Assembly: GCA_946122785.1 (NCBI GenBank)
Contig: CAMGYJ010000003.1
Location: forward strand, 4,030,001-4,094,000
DNA from: Linum tenue
Lineage: Eukaryota; Streptophyta; Magnoliopsida; Malpighiales; Linaceae
Direction of reading: 5' to 3'
Length of the DNA: 64,000 nucleotides
This document shows positions 10,709 through 21,993 of this stretch, one piece after another (the stretch's first letter is position 1; the number at the start of each line of letters is the position of its first letter). Below the pieces are notes generated by a model that was given only the letters and a program-made list of their open reading frames with translations, made no database searches and was not told the DNA's origin. Made by a program: the position numbers and the translations under genes.

Positions 10709-13475
10709 GGGTGCTTCCACGAAAGGTGGTAGAGTCGACAGTTGTCCTTATCCCTAAAGTAGAGCACCCGGAGATGGTTGCCCAGCTGTGCCGGATCTCC
10801 CTCAACAATGTGTGCTTCAAAGCATTCACCAAAGCCATCACAAACCGGCTGAAACCTATCATGAGGAAGCTGGTGTACCCTCGCCAAAGTAGCTTCATCC
10901 ACGGGAGGCGTCACTGACAATATTATTGTTTTGCAGGAAGTTCTACACACGTTGAGGAAGAGAAAAGGCAAGATAGGGGCAATGGTGCTGAAAATTGACC
11001 TTGAGAAGGCCTATGATAGGCTCAGATGGGACTTCCTACGGGATACACTCAAGGAGATCGGACTTCCTAGCTGGTGGATCAACTGCATCATGTTTGCGTG
11101 GAGAATAACAAGATGCGGTTGCTGTGGAATGGAGAGCTCTCCGCTCCAATCACTTCGACCAGAGGAGTCCGTCAGGGAGACCCTCTCTCACCTTATCTTT
11201 TTGTGCTATGCATGGAGAGACTCTCTCATAGGATTGACCAGGCTACCCATGTCAAGCTGTGGAAACCCTTGAGGTTGTCTAAAGGAGGGCCTATGCTTTC
11301 TCATCTTTTCTTTGCAGATGATCTTATCCTTTTTGCAAAAGCGGAAGATGCCCAAGTTTGGATCATCAAGCAATGTCTGGATGAATTTGTGGGAGCTCAT
11401 GATAGTGAGTTAATTATAGCAAATCCGCCATTTTTGTCTCGGCCAACATCGATTGAAGGGTGGCAAGAAGACTGGCACATCGAGTAGAGATTCCCCTCAC
11501 GGTCGATATTTGGCGCTACCTGGGCGTGATGGTCATCCATGGCAGGGTGACTAAAACTAGATATCATGAGCTCATGCTCCGGATTCAGAGAAAGTTTTCC
11601 CCTTGGAAAACTAAACACCTCTCTCTACAGCTAGGATCACAGCGGTTAAATCCATTTCGGCATCCATCCCTATTTATCCTATGCAAACAGAACTTCATCC
11701 TATGAATGTTTGCAGGTATCTGGATTCGATAAACAGACAGTTTATATGGAGTGATACAGAAGAAAAGAAAAAACTCCATCTAGCGGTCTGGCCTCAGCTA
11801 CTGCAGCCTAAGAAGAATGGCGGCTTGGGCATTCGCTCGACTAGACAAGCAAATCTAGCTATGCTGGCCAAGGGCGGATGTCGCATCATCAAAGAGAAGG
11901 AGGCGTTGTGGGTGCAACTGGTCGAGTCAAAGTATCGGAAAGGTCAAAACCATCTGGAGCTGCTCAAGCTAGTTCAGGGAAGTTCCTTCACCTGGTCGAG
12001 CCTTATGAAGGTGGCAGACCTGATTAAAAAGGTTGCGTCTGGAATATTCATAGAGGTAATCAGACTAAGTTTTGGTTGGATGTGTGGCTTGCGCAGGTAC
12101 TACTCAAGGATCTTGCTTTGGACAATATTCCCGAGGAGGATCTTCATGCGAAGGTGGCGGATTTTGTGGATGAGGAAGGGAACTGGAAGACTGAAAAGTT
12201 CAACAATATTCTTCCACCAGAGATCCAACGATAGATTACCTCACACGCAGTTGACCCCTTGACGCCGAAGGAAGACACCCTTTTCTGGCAGTTGACTTTG
12301 GATGGGAGGTTTTCGTCCAAGAGTGCTTACTAGATGCAGCAACCTCCTTCTTCAGACATAAATAAACAACTTTGGAAGATGATATGGACGTTACCGGTGC
12401 CGGAACGTGTGAGATGTTTCACATGGTTGATTGCGCAAGGGAAGATCAGCTCTAATGAACAAAGAGAGATGCGACACCTGACTCAGGAGGCCTCATGCCA
12501 TAGATGTGCTACGCACACAGAAAGCATTAGCCACATTTTCAGAGAATGCCCGCCAGCAACTTACTTCTGGAGCCGCACGATCAGAGGAGAGTCCCAAGCA
12601 GAGTTCTTTGGCTGCAGCTGGGACTTGTGTTTTAAGAGAAATGTTACTTGCGAGGAGCTATCTCCCACAAGGATGCCCTGGAATGCCTTCTTTTGCATTG
12701 CGCTGTGGTGCATCTGGAAGAATAAAAATGAAGGGGTTTTCCATGGAGCAAGCCAGGCGCTGTCGGCACCATCCCTCACTCAAGCTATAAAGATCAAAGC
12801 TGATCTGTGGTACAAAGCCTCGAACTCCCCAAGCCCGATTGCTGGATGGAACAACCTCCCTCCCAACCGCATTGAAGCTCAAATTGGTTGGAAGTCACCA
12901 CCAGCAGGATGGCAGAAGATAAATGTAGATGGTGCTGCGGATCCTAGCCGTGATGTTGCTGATGCAGGGGGAGCTACGAGATGACAACAATGAGTGGGTG
13001 TGCGGCTTTGTCTCGAGCTTGGGTTCTTGTTCTGCTTCTATGACTAAGCTCTGGGCTATTTATCATGGTCTCAGATTAGCTTGGAACACAAGATGTAGAG
13101 CTCTGATCCTGGAAACTGACTCTCAATTGGCCATCCAGCTTGTGAACAACATGACAAACCCTCTCCACCCCTATGCGGCTCTTTTAATGGCTATCCGGCA
13201 CAAGATTTCTCAAGATTGGGTGGTGAATCTGGTACATACTTAACGAGAAGGGAATAGAGTCGCAGACTGGCTCTCGAAGCATAGTCGCGTCTATCCCTAC
13301 GACGTGTATGAACTAGAAGCACCGCCGAGTGTGCTTTAAACTCTCCTTCTGGACGATTAGCGAGGCATCACCTTCCCTAGAAGAGTGGTTGCCTCGACCC
13401 CTTCCACCTCCTCTTAGTCTCTGTACTTTTCTTTTCTTTGGCCTTGCGCCTCCTCAATGCAAAAAAAAAAAAAAA
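10709..13475 (+). mobile_element. 5'-truncated L1-type LINE, 2767 bp
   Basis: The element begins abruptly inside the reverse transcriptase, ends in a poly(A) tract (13461-13475) and is flanked by an 18-bp target duplication (10691-10708 and 13476-13493, starting ACTAATGATCATTC). Long TSD, poly(A) tail and 5' truncation are the hallmarks of target-primed reverse transcription. It inserted in the remains of an older LTR element. Confidence 0.95.
10711..13340 (+). pseudogene. LINE ORF2 remnant: RT, zf-RVT, RNase H
   Basis: The frame is broken repeatedly, but the order is clear. RT blocks come first: 'STVVLIPKVEHPEMVAQLCR', 'KIDLEKAYDRLRWDFL', 'GVRQGDPLSPYLFVLCMERL' and the catalytic 'FFADDLILFA' near 11310-11340. 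Next are the linker 'GGLGIRSTRQANLAMLAKG', a zf-RVT zinc-binding block 'CHRCATHTESISHIFRECP' (near 12497-12553), and an RNase H domain ('INVDGAADPS', 'ILETDSQLAIQLV', 'REGNRVADWLS') ending near 13290. The endonuclease and ORF1 are missing. Frameshifts and stops (for example near 10915, 11486 and 13241) make it inactive. Confidence 0.9.
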
Positions 13476-13493
13476 ACTAATGATCATTCTACA

Positions 13494-13599
13494 CATACTA
13501 TAAGTTTATGACCTCATATCAAATACTGAAATAAAACTATAACTCCTTCTAAACTACACATAATGAAATAACCAGACTCTGATACCATGTTAAACATAA
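13494..13599 (-). mobile_element. Primer site and LTR edge of an older minus-strand LTR element
   Basis: CTCTGATACCA at 13577-13587 is an initiator tRNA-Met primer site in minus orientation. It directly abuts TGTTAAACATAA (13588-13599), the terminus of an LTR. The young copia element split this older LTR, whose remainder continues from 18543 to about 18780. Confidence 0.65.
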
Positions 13600-14047
13600 T
13601 GTTATAAACGCGCTGCTACGGATCGGGAAATCGCCGGGATCGACAAAGCAAGAATACGAGAGCGAGAATCGAAAACACGACACACGATTTACGTGGTTCA
13701 CTAACACGATGTGTGTTAGCTACGTCCACGGGCGAGAGAGAGCCGATTTCACTATATTGAGGAGATTACAGATTACAGAGGAGTAAGAGAAGTATTTATA
13801 GTACTTCTCCATGTGGGTCTAAACCTAATCCAATCTAGCAAAGGAAACGGTTACAGACCAGGCCCAGAACCCGAACCCAAATAACATTGAGCCCATACAC
13901 CGTGGACCGGTAGCGGCTGATAGTCCGATTCAAGTCACATCAACACTTTGAAGATGGGTGTAAAGTATACATATATAATATATTCAATAGCGAGACCCCC
14001 GGTTACCAGTCGTAGCGGCTGATAATCCGATTCAAGTCATATCAACA
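13600..14047 (-). repeat. 3' LTR of the copia element (448 bp)
   Basis: It starts TGTTATAAACGCG and ends CATATCAACA on the + strand. Bases about 13901-13987 differ from the other LTR. They contain an extra copy of the LTR tail (near 13911-13947) followed by about 43 AT-rich bases not found in the 5' LTR. The adjoining purine-rich AAGGTGGAGATT (minus strand, 14048-14059) is the likely polypurine tract. Confidence 0.95.
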
Positions 14048-14141
14048 AATCTCCACCTTGACTTGAATCCTCTTCCTCTGAAATCTCTGATGTACTCTGC
14101 TCCTTCTCTCTCTCCCGCCATCAATGCCCCGCAGGGCGGAG

Positions 14142-17100
14142 TCACCCACTCAAGACATTCAGCAAGTCCAAGCAGTGTTGGAACTTGCCATGTGGAACCG
14201 GCTTCGTGAACATATCAGCAGGATTATCCGCGGTGCCAACCTTCTTCACCTTAATCCTCTTCTCTGTCCTCAAGAAATGATACCTCACATCGATGTGCTT
14301 AGTCCTCTCATGGTGGACTTGATCCTTGGCCAAGCATATTGCACTCAAACTGTCGCAATACACCACTGCCTGATCATGATGTAGACCAAGATCACCAACC
14401 AGTCCCTTCAACCATATTCCCTCCTTGGCAGCTTCTGTCAACGCCATATACTCTGCCTCAGTAGTAGACAATGTCACCGCCGACTGCAAAGTTGCCTTCC
14501 AGCTCACTACAGAACTCCCAAGAGTGAATACATAACCGGTCATCGATCTCCTCGTGTCAACATCTCCAGCATAGTCCGAGTCAGAATACCCAGACACCAA
14601 GCACTCTGCATCACTTCCGAAGCTAATCCCCACATCAGGTGTACCCTTAAGGTACCGGAAGATCCTCTTCACAGCCTGCCAATGCTCCTTCCCAGGTTGT
14701 ATCATAAACCTGCTAACAACACTAACAGCATGTGCAAGATTAGGTCTAGTGCATACCATAGCGTACATCAAGCTACCTACTGCACTAGCATATGGGACTC
14801 TCGACATGTACTCCTTCTCAGCCTCTGACTGCGGTGCATAAGCCGAGGATAGATGAACATTTGAAGCACTAGGAGTATTTAAGGGCTTTGCTGAAGACAT
14901 GCCAAACCTCGACAGTATCTTCTGGATGTAGCTCTTCTGTGACAAGAAAAGCTTCTTCTTCGACCTGTCCCTGTAAATCTCCATACCCAAGATCTTCTGA
15001 GCAGCTCCCAAATCCTTCATCTCAAACTCAGCACTGAGAAGCCCCTTTAACTTCTGGATATCAGACTTTGACCTCGCAGCTATGAGCATATCATCCACAT
15101 ACAGAACTAGATATATCATCGAACCATCCTCTGCCTTGCTGTGATATACACAACAATCATATGGACTTCTGCTGTAGCCCAGCTCAAGCATGTAACTGTC
15201 AAATCTCTTGTACCACTGCCTCGGAGATTGCTTAAGTCCATACAAGGACTTCTTCAGCTTACAAACATAGTCTTCTTTTCCCGGAACCTCGAATCCTTCT
15301 GGCTGAGTCATGTAAATTTCTTCCTCCAACTCTCCATGTAGGAAAGCTGTCTTCACGTCTAGCTGCTCGAGCTCCAAGTCATAATGTGCCACTATTGCTA
15401 GTAGCACTCTGATCGAAGTATGTCTGACCACTGGTGAGAAAATCTCATTGTAGTCAACTCCTTCCCTCTGCGAGAAGCCTCGTGCAACCACCCGAGCTTT
15501 AAATTTCATGCCCTCTTTAGAAGTGATTCCTTCCTTCTTCTTGTAGATCCACTTGTTTGTAACAATCTTCCTTCCCTGTGGTCGTTTGACTAGCTCCCAA
15601 GTCTGATTCCTGTCATGGGATTCCATCTCATCTCCCATTGCGGCAAGCCACTGATCAGCTTCACCACCCGAAACTGCTTCTTTATAGGACTGTGGCTCTC
15701 CTGCATCCACTTCCTCAGCAACCTGAAATGAATACGCCACCATGTCCTCGAAGCCATACCTCTGTGGAGGTACTCCTGCAGTCGCTCTCTTCGGTCTACC
15801 GGAAGCAATAGACTGTTGAGCTCGTGCACTGGACTCTGAAGTTTCTGGCTCTGCAGAGACATCCTCATCATGTTGATCTTCTCCACCTTGGTGCTCAAAC
15901 TCACTCTCATTGAGAGTTTGCAGCTCCACCTGCTTATCAACATTCATGCTACCTTCAGCAACAGTAACCTTCAACATGGGGTTAAACATAGACTTCTCAT
16001 CAAAAATCACATTTCTACTAAGTATAACTCGATGCTCAGAAGGTGACCAGACTCGAAATCCCTTAACTCCATCTCCGTAACCCACAAATACACCCTTCTT
16101 TGCCCTTGGGTTCAGCTTACCCTCATCCACATGATAATAAACAGGACACCCAAATACTTTCAGTGAAGAGTAATCAGCAGGCTTACCATACCACACCTCA
16201 TAAGGAGTCTTACACTCGATACCTGTGTGAGGTCCACGGTTGATCAGGAAGCACGCCATGTTCACTGCTTCTGCCCAGAATCTTCTCTCTAGTCCAGCAT
16301 TAGAGAGCATGCACCGTGCTCTCTCCAACAATGTCTGGTTCATCCTTTCTGCAACGCCATTCTGCTGGGGTGTATCTCTAACAGTCCGATGACGGGCAAT
16401 CCCTTCATCCTTGCAGAATTCGTTGAACTCAGAACTGCAGAACTCCAGACCATTGTCCGTTCGCAGCTTCTTGATCTTCTTCCCGGTTTGATTCTCCACC
16501 AATGTCTTCCACTGCTTGAACTTCGTGAAAGCCTCACTTTTCTGCTTCATCATGAAAATCCAAGTAAATCTCGAATAATCATCAATAATAGACAGAAAAT
16601 ACCTGCTGCCTCCAATGGATTCAACTCGTGAAGGACCCCAACAGTCGGAGTGGAGGTAATCCAGTATCCCCTTCGTCCGGTGGATACCCTTCTTGGGAAA
16701 CTTGCTGCGATGTAGCTTCCCAAACACACAATGCTCACAGAATTCCAAATTCTGCACCTTGTGCCCGCAAAGAAGATCCCTCTTCGATAGAACTTGCATC
16801 CCCCGTTCACTCATATGCCCCAGTCTCATGTGCCAGAGAGTGGTCATATCTTCCTGTTGAACCTGAGACGATGCAACAGCAGCAGAACCAGACAACACAG
16901 ACCCTTGTAATGCATACAAGGTCCCACGCTTCACGCCCTTCAGCACCTTCCTTGAACCTTTGCAGACATACACAACTCCACCTTTTCCTTTGAAGCTGAA
17001 ACCCTTGCTGTCGAGTAGACTCAAGGAGATCAGGTTCTTTGTCATTCGTGGAACATGCCTGACATCATTCACGGTACAGAACGAACCATCATGTGTCCGA

Positions 17101-18086
17101 ACCTTTATGGACCCGATTCCAACAACCTTGCAGACAGCTCCATTAGCCATGACCACGTTACCACCATCTATCTGCTCGTAGGTTGTGAAGCAATCCCTGT
17201 TCGGAGACATATGGTATGAGGCTGCAGTATCCAGAAACCACACATCACCACGATGTGCATTCTCATCTACAGCCAAGGCGAGATCGTCTTCAGAACTGTT
17301 GTCCACTTCTGCCACGGCAACTGAACCTTGTTTCTTCTGTTGCCCTCTTCTCTTGGGACAGTTGTACTTCCAATGCCCCACTTCCTTACAGTTGTGACAC
17401 GCATCACCTGGCTGTGGACCGGGACCCTTGGAATTCTTGCTCGAATTCCCTTTACCAGATTTCTTCTTTCCCTTTCCACCTGTAACAGCCAAACCCGATG
17501 CCTCACCACCTGTACCAGATCCGGACGCCTTATGTCTGATCTCTCTCGTATGAAGAGCAGACCTGACATCCTCCAACGACACGCTTTCTTTACCGGCAAT
17601 AAAAGAATCAACGAAATTCTCATATGAACTTGGCAAAGAAACCAGCAGGATTAGGGCAGCATCCTCGTCATCAACTTGAACATCTATATTACGCAGATCC
17701 AGCAAAATAGAGTTAAGTTGTTCGAGATGTTCCCTCAAAGGCGTACCTTCTTGCATCCTCAAGCTGAACAACCGTTGCTTGAGATGCAGCTTGTTGGTTA
17801 GAGACTTAGTCATGTACAGACTCTCTAGTTTCAACCACAAGCCCGCGGCAGTCTTCTCAGCAGCGACTTCAATGATGACGTCATCAGACAACGATAGCAT
17901 GATGGTCGAGTGGGCCTTCTCCTCCAGGGTATTCCACTCATCGTCATCGACCGCTGCCTTCTTCTGTTTCGCAGACAGCGGCCCCCACAGCCCTTGCTGT
18001 TTTAATAAAGCCTGCATCTTGATCTGCCATATAGCGAAGCTGTTCTTCCCCGTGAACTTTTCGATCTTCATGTTCACCGACGTCAT
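14142..18086 (-). CDS. Intact copia Gag-Pol polyprotein, 1314 aa
   Basis: The ATG at 18086 opens one continuous frame to a TGA at 14142. In order it encodes: a copia Gag domain from the start ('[18 protein letters not shown]'); a CCHC knuckle '[14 protein letters not shown]' (about residue 232); an aspartic protease '[11 protein letters not shown]' (about 283; DTAA rather than DSGA, as is usual in the Tnt1/Tork lineage); GAG-pre-integrase '[14 protein letters not shown]'; an integrase core with 'LHSDCWGP', 'LRTDNGLEF' and '[15 protein letters not shown]'; reverse transcriptase with '[12 protein letters not shown]' and the catalytic '[12 protein letters not shown]'; and RNase H '[11 protein letters not shown]'. 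Length and order match complete copia polyproteins. All catalytic motifs appear intact, so the protein could be functional. It would be made from one RNA and self-cleaved in cytoplasmic virus-like particles. Confidence 0.97.
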   Translation of the reverse strand: MTSVNMKIEKFTGKNSFAIWQIKMQALLKQQGLWGPLSAKQKKAAVDDDEWNTLEEKAHSTIMLSLSDDVIIEVAAEKTAAGLWLKLESLYMTKSLTNKLHLKQRLFSLRMQEGTPLREHLEQLNSILLDLRNIDVQVDDEDAALILLVSLPSSYENFVDSFIAGKESVSLEDVRSALHTREIRHKASGSGTGGEASGLAVTGGKGKKKSGKGNSSKNSKGPGPQPGDACHNCKEVGHWKYNCPKRRGQQKKQGSVAVAEVDNSSEDDLALAVDENAHRGDVWFLDTAASYHMSPNRDCFTTYEQIDGGNVVMANGAVCKVVGIGSIKVRTHDGSFCTVNDVRHVPRMTKNLISLSLLDSKGFSFKGKGGVVYVCKGSRKVLKGVKRGTLYALQGSVLSGSAAVASSQVQQEDMTTLWHMRLGHMSERGMQVLSKRDLLCGHKVQNLEFCEHCVFGKLHRSKFPKKGIHRTKGILDYLHSDCWGPSRVESIGGSRYFLSIIDDYSRFTWIFMMKQKSEAFTKFKQWKTLVENQTGKKIKKLRTDNGLEFCSSEFNEFCKDEGIARHRTVRDTPQQNGVAERMNQTLLERARCMLSNAGLERRFWAEAVNMACFLINRGPHTGIECKTPYEVWYGKPADYSSLKVFGCPVYYHVDEGKLNPRAKKGVFVGYGDGVKGFRVWSPSEHRVILSRNVIFDEKSMFNPMLKVTVAEGSMNVDKQVELQTLNESEFEHQGGEDQHDEDVSAEPETSESSARAQQSIASGRPKRATAGVPPQRYGFEDMVAYSFQVAEEVDAGEPQSYKEAVSGGEADQWLAAMGDEMESHDRNQTWELVKRPQGRKIVTNKWIYKKKEGITSKEGMKFKARVVARGFSQREGVDYNEIFSPVVRHTSIRVLLAIVAHYDLELEQLDVKTAFLHGELEEEIYMTQPEGFEVPGKEDYVCKLKKSLYGLKQSPRQWYKRFDSYMLELGYSRSPYDCCVYHSKAEDGSMIYLVLYVDDMLIAARSKSDIQKLKGLLSAEFEMKDLGAAQKILGMEIYRDRSKKKLFLSQKSYIQKILSRFGMSSAKPLNTPSASNVHLSSAYAPQSEAEKEYMSRVPYASAVGSLMYAMVCTRPNLAHAVSVVSRFMIQPGKEHWQAVKRIFRYLKGTPDVGISFGSDAECLVSGYSDSDYAGDVDTRRSMTGYVFTLGSSVVSWKATLQSAVTLSTTEAEYMALTEAAKEGIWLKGLVGDLGLHHDQAVVYCDSLSAICLAKDQVHHERTKHIDVRYHFLRTEKRIKVKKVGTADNPADMFTKPVPHGKFQHCLDLLNVLSG

Positions 18087-18126
18087 TCTTCTGAATCGAA
18101 AACCCTAGCCTGATTTCCAGCCGCGA

Positions 18127-18137
18127 CTCTGATACCA
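18127..18137 (-). other. Primer binding site of the young copia element
   Basis: CTCTGATACCA on the + strand (TGGTATCAGAG on the minus strand) lies two bases from the 5' LTR and matches initiator tRNA-Met priming. Confidence 0.9.
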
Positions 18138-18139
18138 CT

Positions 18140-18542
18140 TGTTATAAACGCGCTGCTACGGATCGGGAAATCGCCGGGATCGACAAAGCAAGAATACGAG
18201 AGCGAGAATCGAAAACACGACACACGATTTACGTGGTTCACTAACACTATGTGTGTTAGCTACGTCCACGGGCGAGAGAGAGCCGATTTCACTATATTGA
18301 GGAGATTACATATTACAGAGAAGTAAGAGAAGTATTTATAGTACTTCTCCATGTGGGTCTAAACCTAATCCAATCTAGCAAAGGAAACGGTTACAGACCA
18401 GGCCCAGAACCCGAACCCAAATAACATTGAGCCCATGCACCCCCACCGGGGCGTTGCCCCTGGACCCCACTCGCTGACCGGGCAGCGAGACCCCCGGTTA
18501 CCAGTCGTAGCGGCTGATAATCCGATTCAAGTCATATCAACA
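18140..18542 (-). repeat. 5' LTR of the copia element (403 bp)
   Basis: It is the partner of the LTR at 13600. Its central variable part (about 18441-18484) is GC-rich, with a CCCCACCGGGGCGTTGCCCC palindrome-like stretch that the other LTR lacks. Confidence 0.95.
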
Positions 18543-18780
18543 CATAATGAAGAGAAGGACCAACACAAGATTTACGTTGTATTCTCAGCAAGTATCGTTG
18601 AGACTAATCAACAAAGAGGAGCAACCTATCAAAGTCAATCGTATTAGCTGAGAATCATTAGGTTACAATGCCGCTCTATCACCATAATATATACCCTAAT
18701 TCACGGGGAGGAGCAACCTCTAACGTAGTATTAGGTAATTAACAAATAAGTAATGACTAATTACAATTTACTACCTATAC
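18543..18780 (-). mobile_element. Remainder of the older LTR
   Basis: It continues the LTR fragment at 13588 after the young copia insertion. A TATA-like TATATATT (minus strand, near 18690) fits an LTR promoter. The outer boundary cannot be set because a LINE is inserted at 18781. Confidence 0.5.
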
Positions 18781-20361
18781 TTTTTTTTTATAATGCTGAT
18801 AAAATTGCATTGCTAAGAAACCAAAATACAAACAGAAAGGCGATGGTTCAAGAGGGCTGAACCAAAACCCAAGTTTGACGAGCAACAAGAAGGGCAACGA
18901 ATCGGGCCAATTCGCTCCTGAAGCAAGGTAACAGAACAACAGTCGGATCGAGCCCAAGAAAAGCAACTAAGCGGACCAGGCTGCTCCTGAAGCTAAAACC
19001 AGAGTACATCCACGCTAACACACAGACCAAGTGACAGCTAACGGAGAACGAAAGCACTGCTACAACAGACCCTGAATTCCAGAAAGGAAGAGCAGAAGCC
19101 CAAGTGCAACCTAACAGCAAAAAAACGGGAAGCCTTCTGCGAGGTGCAACCGCCGAAATGGAACAACACCCCAACAGATCCTGAGAAGATATCAATCGAA
19201 CACCTGAACACAACAGAAGCGCAGCGGAGCAGCACTCCAGCGCTCCTCAGAAACTCATCTGTTCATACCAATCCGACTTTCAAGCCACCTGAGAACCTCC
19301 TCTTTGTCAATTTTGCCATTGGCGATGATCCACTCCATTGAATGTTCTCTGAATATTCTCTGATTTCGATCCAACCACACTAACCAACAATTGGAATGCA
19401 ATAAGCCTTCTTTAAAGTCCCTCGAGCATTCGTCTGGGCGTCTCTGAATATTCTCTGATTTCGATCCAACCACACTAACCAACAAATGGAATGCAATAAG
19501 CAAAAGAGAATCCACCCCTCAACATCAGCAGGAGTAACCGTGGGCCACCTGCTAATGGAGCTGATCATATCGCTATCCGGGACATCTATGGAATTGCACA
19601 CCAGCTTAGCACGGTTCCAGACCTCCTTCGCGTACTCGTAGTAAATGAAGATGTGGTCAATAGATTCTTCCTCATGACAGCAGAGCGCACACCTGTTCAC
19701 CAACTGCCATCCTCTTCTTCTAAGATTATCAATGGCGAGGATGCGTTTGTGAGCCACAAGCCACATAAAAGCATTAATCTTGGTCGGAACAATCGATCTC
19801 CACACTGAATCCGAGGGGAAGTTAGGGACCCCTGCATACGCCTCATCCACCAAGCACCTGTACATGGAGCGAACAGAGAAAAAAGCATCTGGGTTGGGTA
19901 ACCAAACAGGACAGGGAATCCCACTGGTTACCCTACTAATGCCAACCGAATTAAGACAGGTAAGCAAATTAATTCACTCCCTTTCATCCCCGCCCCTAAG
20001 GTTAGTAGAAAGAGAAAGCTGTCAATCTAAACACTCACCGGAAAGGGACAATACATCTGCGATTCGGGCATTGGGGAACTTCGATGCAGCTGCCACTCTA
20101 GGGAAGCTGTCCGCGAGCACCATCTTCGGGATCCAACTGTCCCGCCAAAAGGAAATCCACGCACCATTACCTGGGTTAATACTGGCCATCTTCCAAAAGG
20201 AGTCATACCCTTTCGAGATATTTGCCCAAGGTGAACCGGCAAAACCGCTAGAGCTTCTCGTCGTACACCAAACAGAGGATGCATTAGGGTACTTGATATC
20301 AATAAGATTCCGCCACCAGCTGCCCTTCTCAGTAGCAAATCGCCAAAGCCACTTACCCATC
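18781..20361 (-). mobile_element. 5'-truncated LINE, minus strand, 1581 bp
   Basis: The element starts at a T tract (18781-18789, the poly(A) tail on the minus strand) and ends at 20361. A target duplication ACTACCTATACTT flanks it (18770-18780 running into the T tract, and 20362-20374). It carries only the C-terminal part of ORF2. It is of the same class as the LINE at 10709 but independent and opposite in orientation. Confidence 0.93.
19346..19501. repeat. 61-bp direct repeat inside the LINE
   Basis: About 61 bp at 19346-19406 recur at 19441-19501 with one or two changes, 95 bp apart. The second copy adds a run of codons to the decayed ORF2, so this is a local tandem duplication within this copy or its source. 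Confidence 0.85.
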
Positions 20362-20363
20362 AC
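19380..20363 (-). pseudogene. LINE ORF2 C-terminal remnant (zf-RVT)
   Basis: Two blocks, read from high to low coordinates, belong to one ORF2 end. The first (20363-20022) has 'GKWLWRFATEKGSWWRNLI' and 'GNGAWISFWRDSWIP', the linker after plant LINE reverse transcriptase. The second (19967-19380) has 'DSVWRSIVPTKINAFMWLV' and the zinc-binding 'CALCCHEEESIDHIFIYY'. The last Cys of the usual zf-RVT pattern appears to be replaced by Tyr. Reverse transcriptase itself is lost to 5' truncation and the blocks are out of frame. Confidence 0.85.
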
Positions 20364-20869
20364 TACCTATACTTATAACATTCGCATTATAAACAAAATA
20401 TTGGGTTAATACCTTGTTATGGCCTGAACTATGACCATATAATCAACTTTGGCCAGTGGTTTGAGAAATTAACATCCTGGCCCGAACTATGCAGCATATA
20501 GACAAAATTGGCCTGAAGCGTGGTTTGACCGTTTGTTTGGACGGTCAACACCGTTGACCGTTAGTCAACTGTCCAGGTCACTGCCATGTCAGCATAAAAA
20601 AATTATAATTTCATTTTTCTTTTTATTTCATTTACAAAATAGAATAATTAAAAAAAAAACAAAAAAAACTTTTGGCCCACCCATCCCCACCTTATCCCCT
20701 CACCTTCTTTCCTTTTCGATCAAACCCAAAACAAAACCTATCTTCCATCTTCTTCCTCCTTCTTCCCCGACGAGCCGCCGCCTCCATTCTCTCCGACTTC
20801 AAATGCAGTGGAGAGCCGCAATTTTTCCTTCCCCTGTTCTTGCTCTGTTTTTCCTCCCACCGCCGATGC

Positions 20870-21613
20870 TTATAAATACAGAAATGAAACGGGAGGAACC
20901 ACGTCTCTGATGGCGATCACCTGTTATCAAACCGACCCATCACAATCAGACAAGGCCAAAATCCCACCAAACCCTAAAAGTCCAATTGAATAGAAAATGG
21001 AAGCGCGATGAGATGAGATGAGACAACGACGTTTTCGTGATCCAAATGGCGGAGTAGCTTAATCTCGCGGAGGGTGCGTTTGGCGTCCATGTGGTGGTCG
21101 AAGGCATTAGCTATCTTCTTCATCGCCACCATCTCGTTCGTCTCCGAATTCAACACCGAGCGGCACATCACAAAAATCCCAAATCAAAACCCACAATCAA
21201 AAGGAAGGGAAAAAATCCAATCAAAAGATCATAAAAAAAATTCAATTAGAGAGAAGACGATGAGCTCCAGTACCAGACGATGCCGTAGGCGCCGCGGCCG
21301 GTGGGCATGATCGGAGGCCAGTACTTTGGGGTGATCTGAAACTGATTCCCAAATATGTTGTACTGAACAAACTGACCACCGTGAGAGGGAACCGCCGGGA
21401 AATCTGGGTACTGACCTCCTCCGCCTCCGCCGTTGCTGTGCGGGTAACCTGCCATGTTTCTTCTCCTCCTCCCTTCTCCCCTGCCTCTGAGCTCACTTTG
21501 TAGTGCGGGGAGTTGCTTCGATTTTCCGAAAGCTGATTACTTTAGGGAATAATTCTGCGGCTCAAGGGAAATACCAGAGATTGGATTTTATAAATACAGA
21601 AATGAAACGGGAG
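20870..21613. repeat. 26-bp direct repeats bracketing the captured segment
   Basis: A 26-bp sequence beginning TTATAAATACAGAAATGAAA occurs at 20870-20895 and, in the same orientation, at 21588-21613. The copies sit just inside the inverted arms and bracket the kinase fragment. Confidence 0.9.
21028..21455 (-). pseudogene. Captured MPK3-type MAP kinase fragment
   Basis: The minus strand carries two pieces of one plant MAP kinase N-terminus. Exon 1 (21455-21274) starts at an ATG and encodes '[11 protein letters not shown]', '[14 protein letters not shown]' and the glycine-loop region 'GRGAYGIV'. Exon 2 (21160-about 21028) encodes '[20 protein letters not shown]' (with the ATP-binding Lys), '[14 protein letters not shown]' and 'LDHENV', where homology stops. 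The words 'QY-DFPAV', '[10 protein letters not shown]' and 'RHLDHEN' favour the MPK3 group over MPK4 or MPK6. The 113-bp stretch between (21161-21273) starts GT but ends CG instead of AG, so it is a retained intron with a broken acceptor. The catalytic loop and TEY loop are absent, so this is not a working kinase. Confidence 0.9.
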
Positions 21614-21993
21614 AGAAAGAAGGCTCGTCGGGGAAGAAGGAGGAAGAAGATGGAAGATAGGGTTTGATCGAAAAGGAAAGAAGGTGAGGGGATAAGGTGG
21701 GGATGGGTGGGCCAAAAGTTTTTTTTTGTTTTTTTTTAATTATTCAATTTTGTAAATGAAATAAAAAGAAAAATAAAATTATAATTTTTTTATGCTGACA
21801 TGGCAGTGACCTGGACAATTGACTAACGGTCAATGGTGTTGACCGTCTAAACAAACGGTCAAACCACGCTTCAGGCCAATTTTGTCTATATGCTGCATAG
21901 TTCGGGCCAGGATGTTAATTTCTCAAACCACTGGCCAAAGTTGATTACATGGTCATAGTTCAGGCCATAACAAGGTATTAACCCCAAAATATT

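Larger units (their letters stand above)
13600..18542 (-). mobile_element. Near-complete Tork/Tnt1-type copia retrotransposon
   Basis: A 4943-bp element has two LTRs (TG...CA), a primer site, a polypurine tract and an uninterrupted polyprotein, all in minus orientation. The 5-bp target duplication CATAA is perfect (13595-13599 and 18543-18547). The first ~300 bp of the LTRs differ at about four positions and the last ~59 bp are identical, so the insertion is recent. It interrupts the LTR of an older element. The LTRs differ in a central segment (448 versus 403 bp). Confidence 0.97.
20403..21984. mobile_element. Pack-MULE with ~370-bp terminal inverted repeats
   Basis: A 1582-bp element starts GGGTTAATACCTTG and ends with its inverse, CAAGGTATTAACCC. 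The inverted repeats run about 20403-20778 and 21628-21984. A perfect 9-bp target duplication CAAAATATT flanks it (20394-20402 and 21985-21993), the Mutator signature. No transposase is present; the middle carries part of a MAP kinase gene. Confidence 0.97.
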
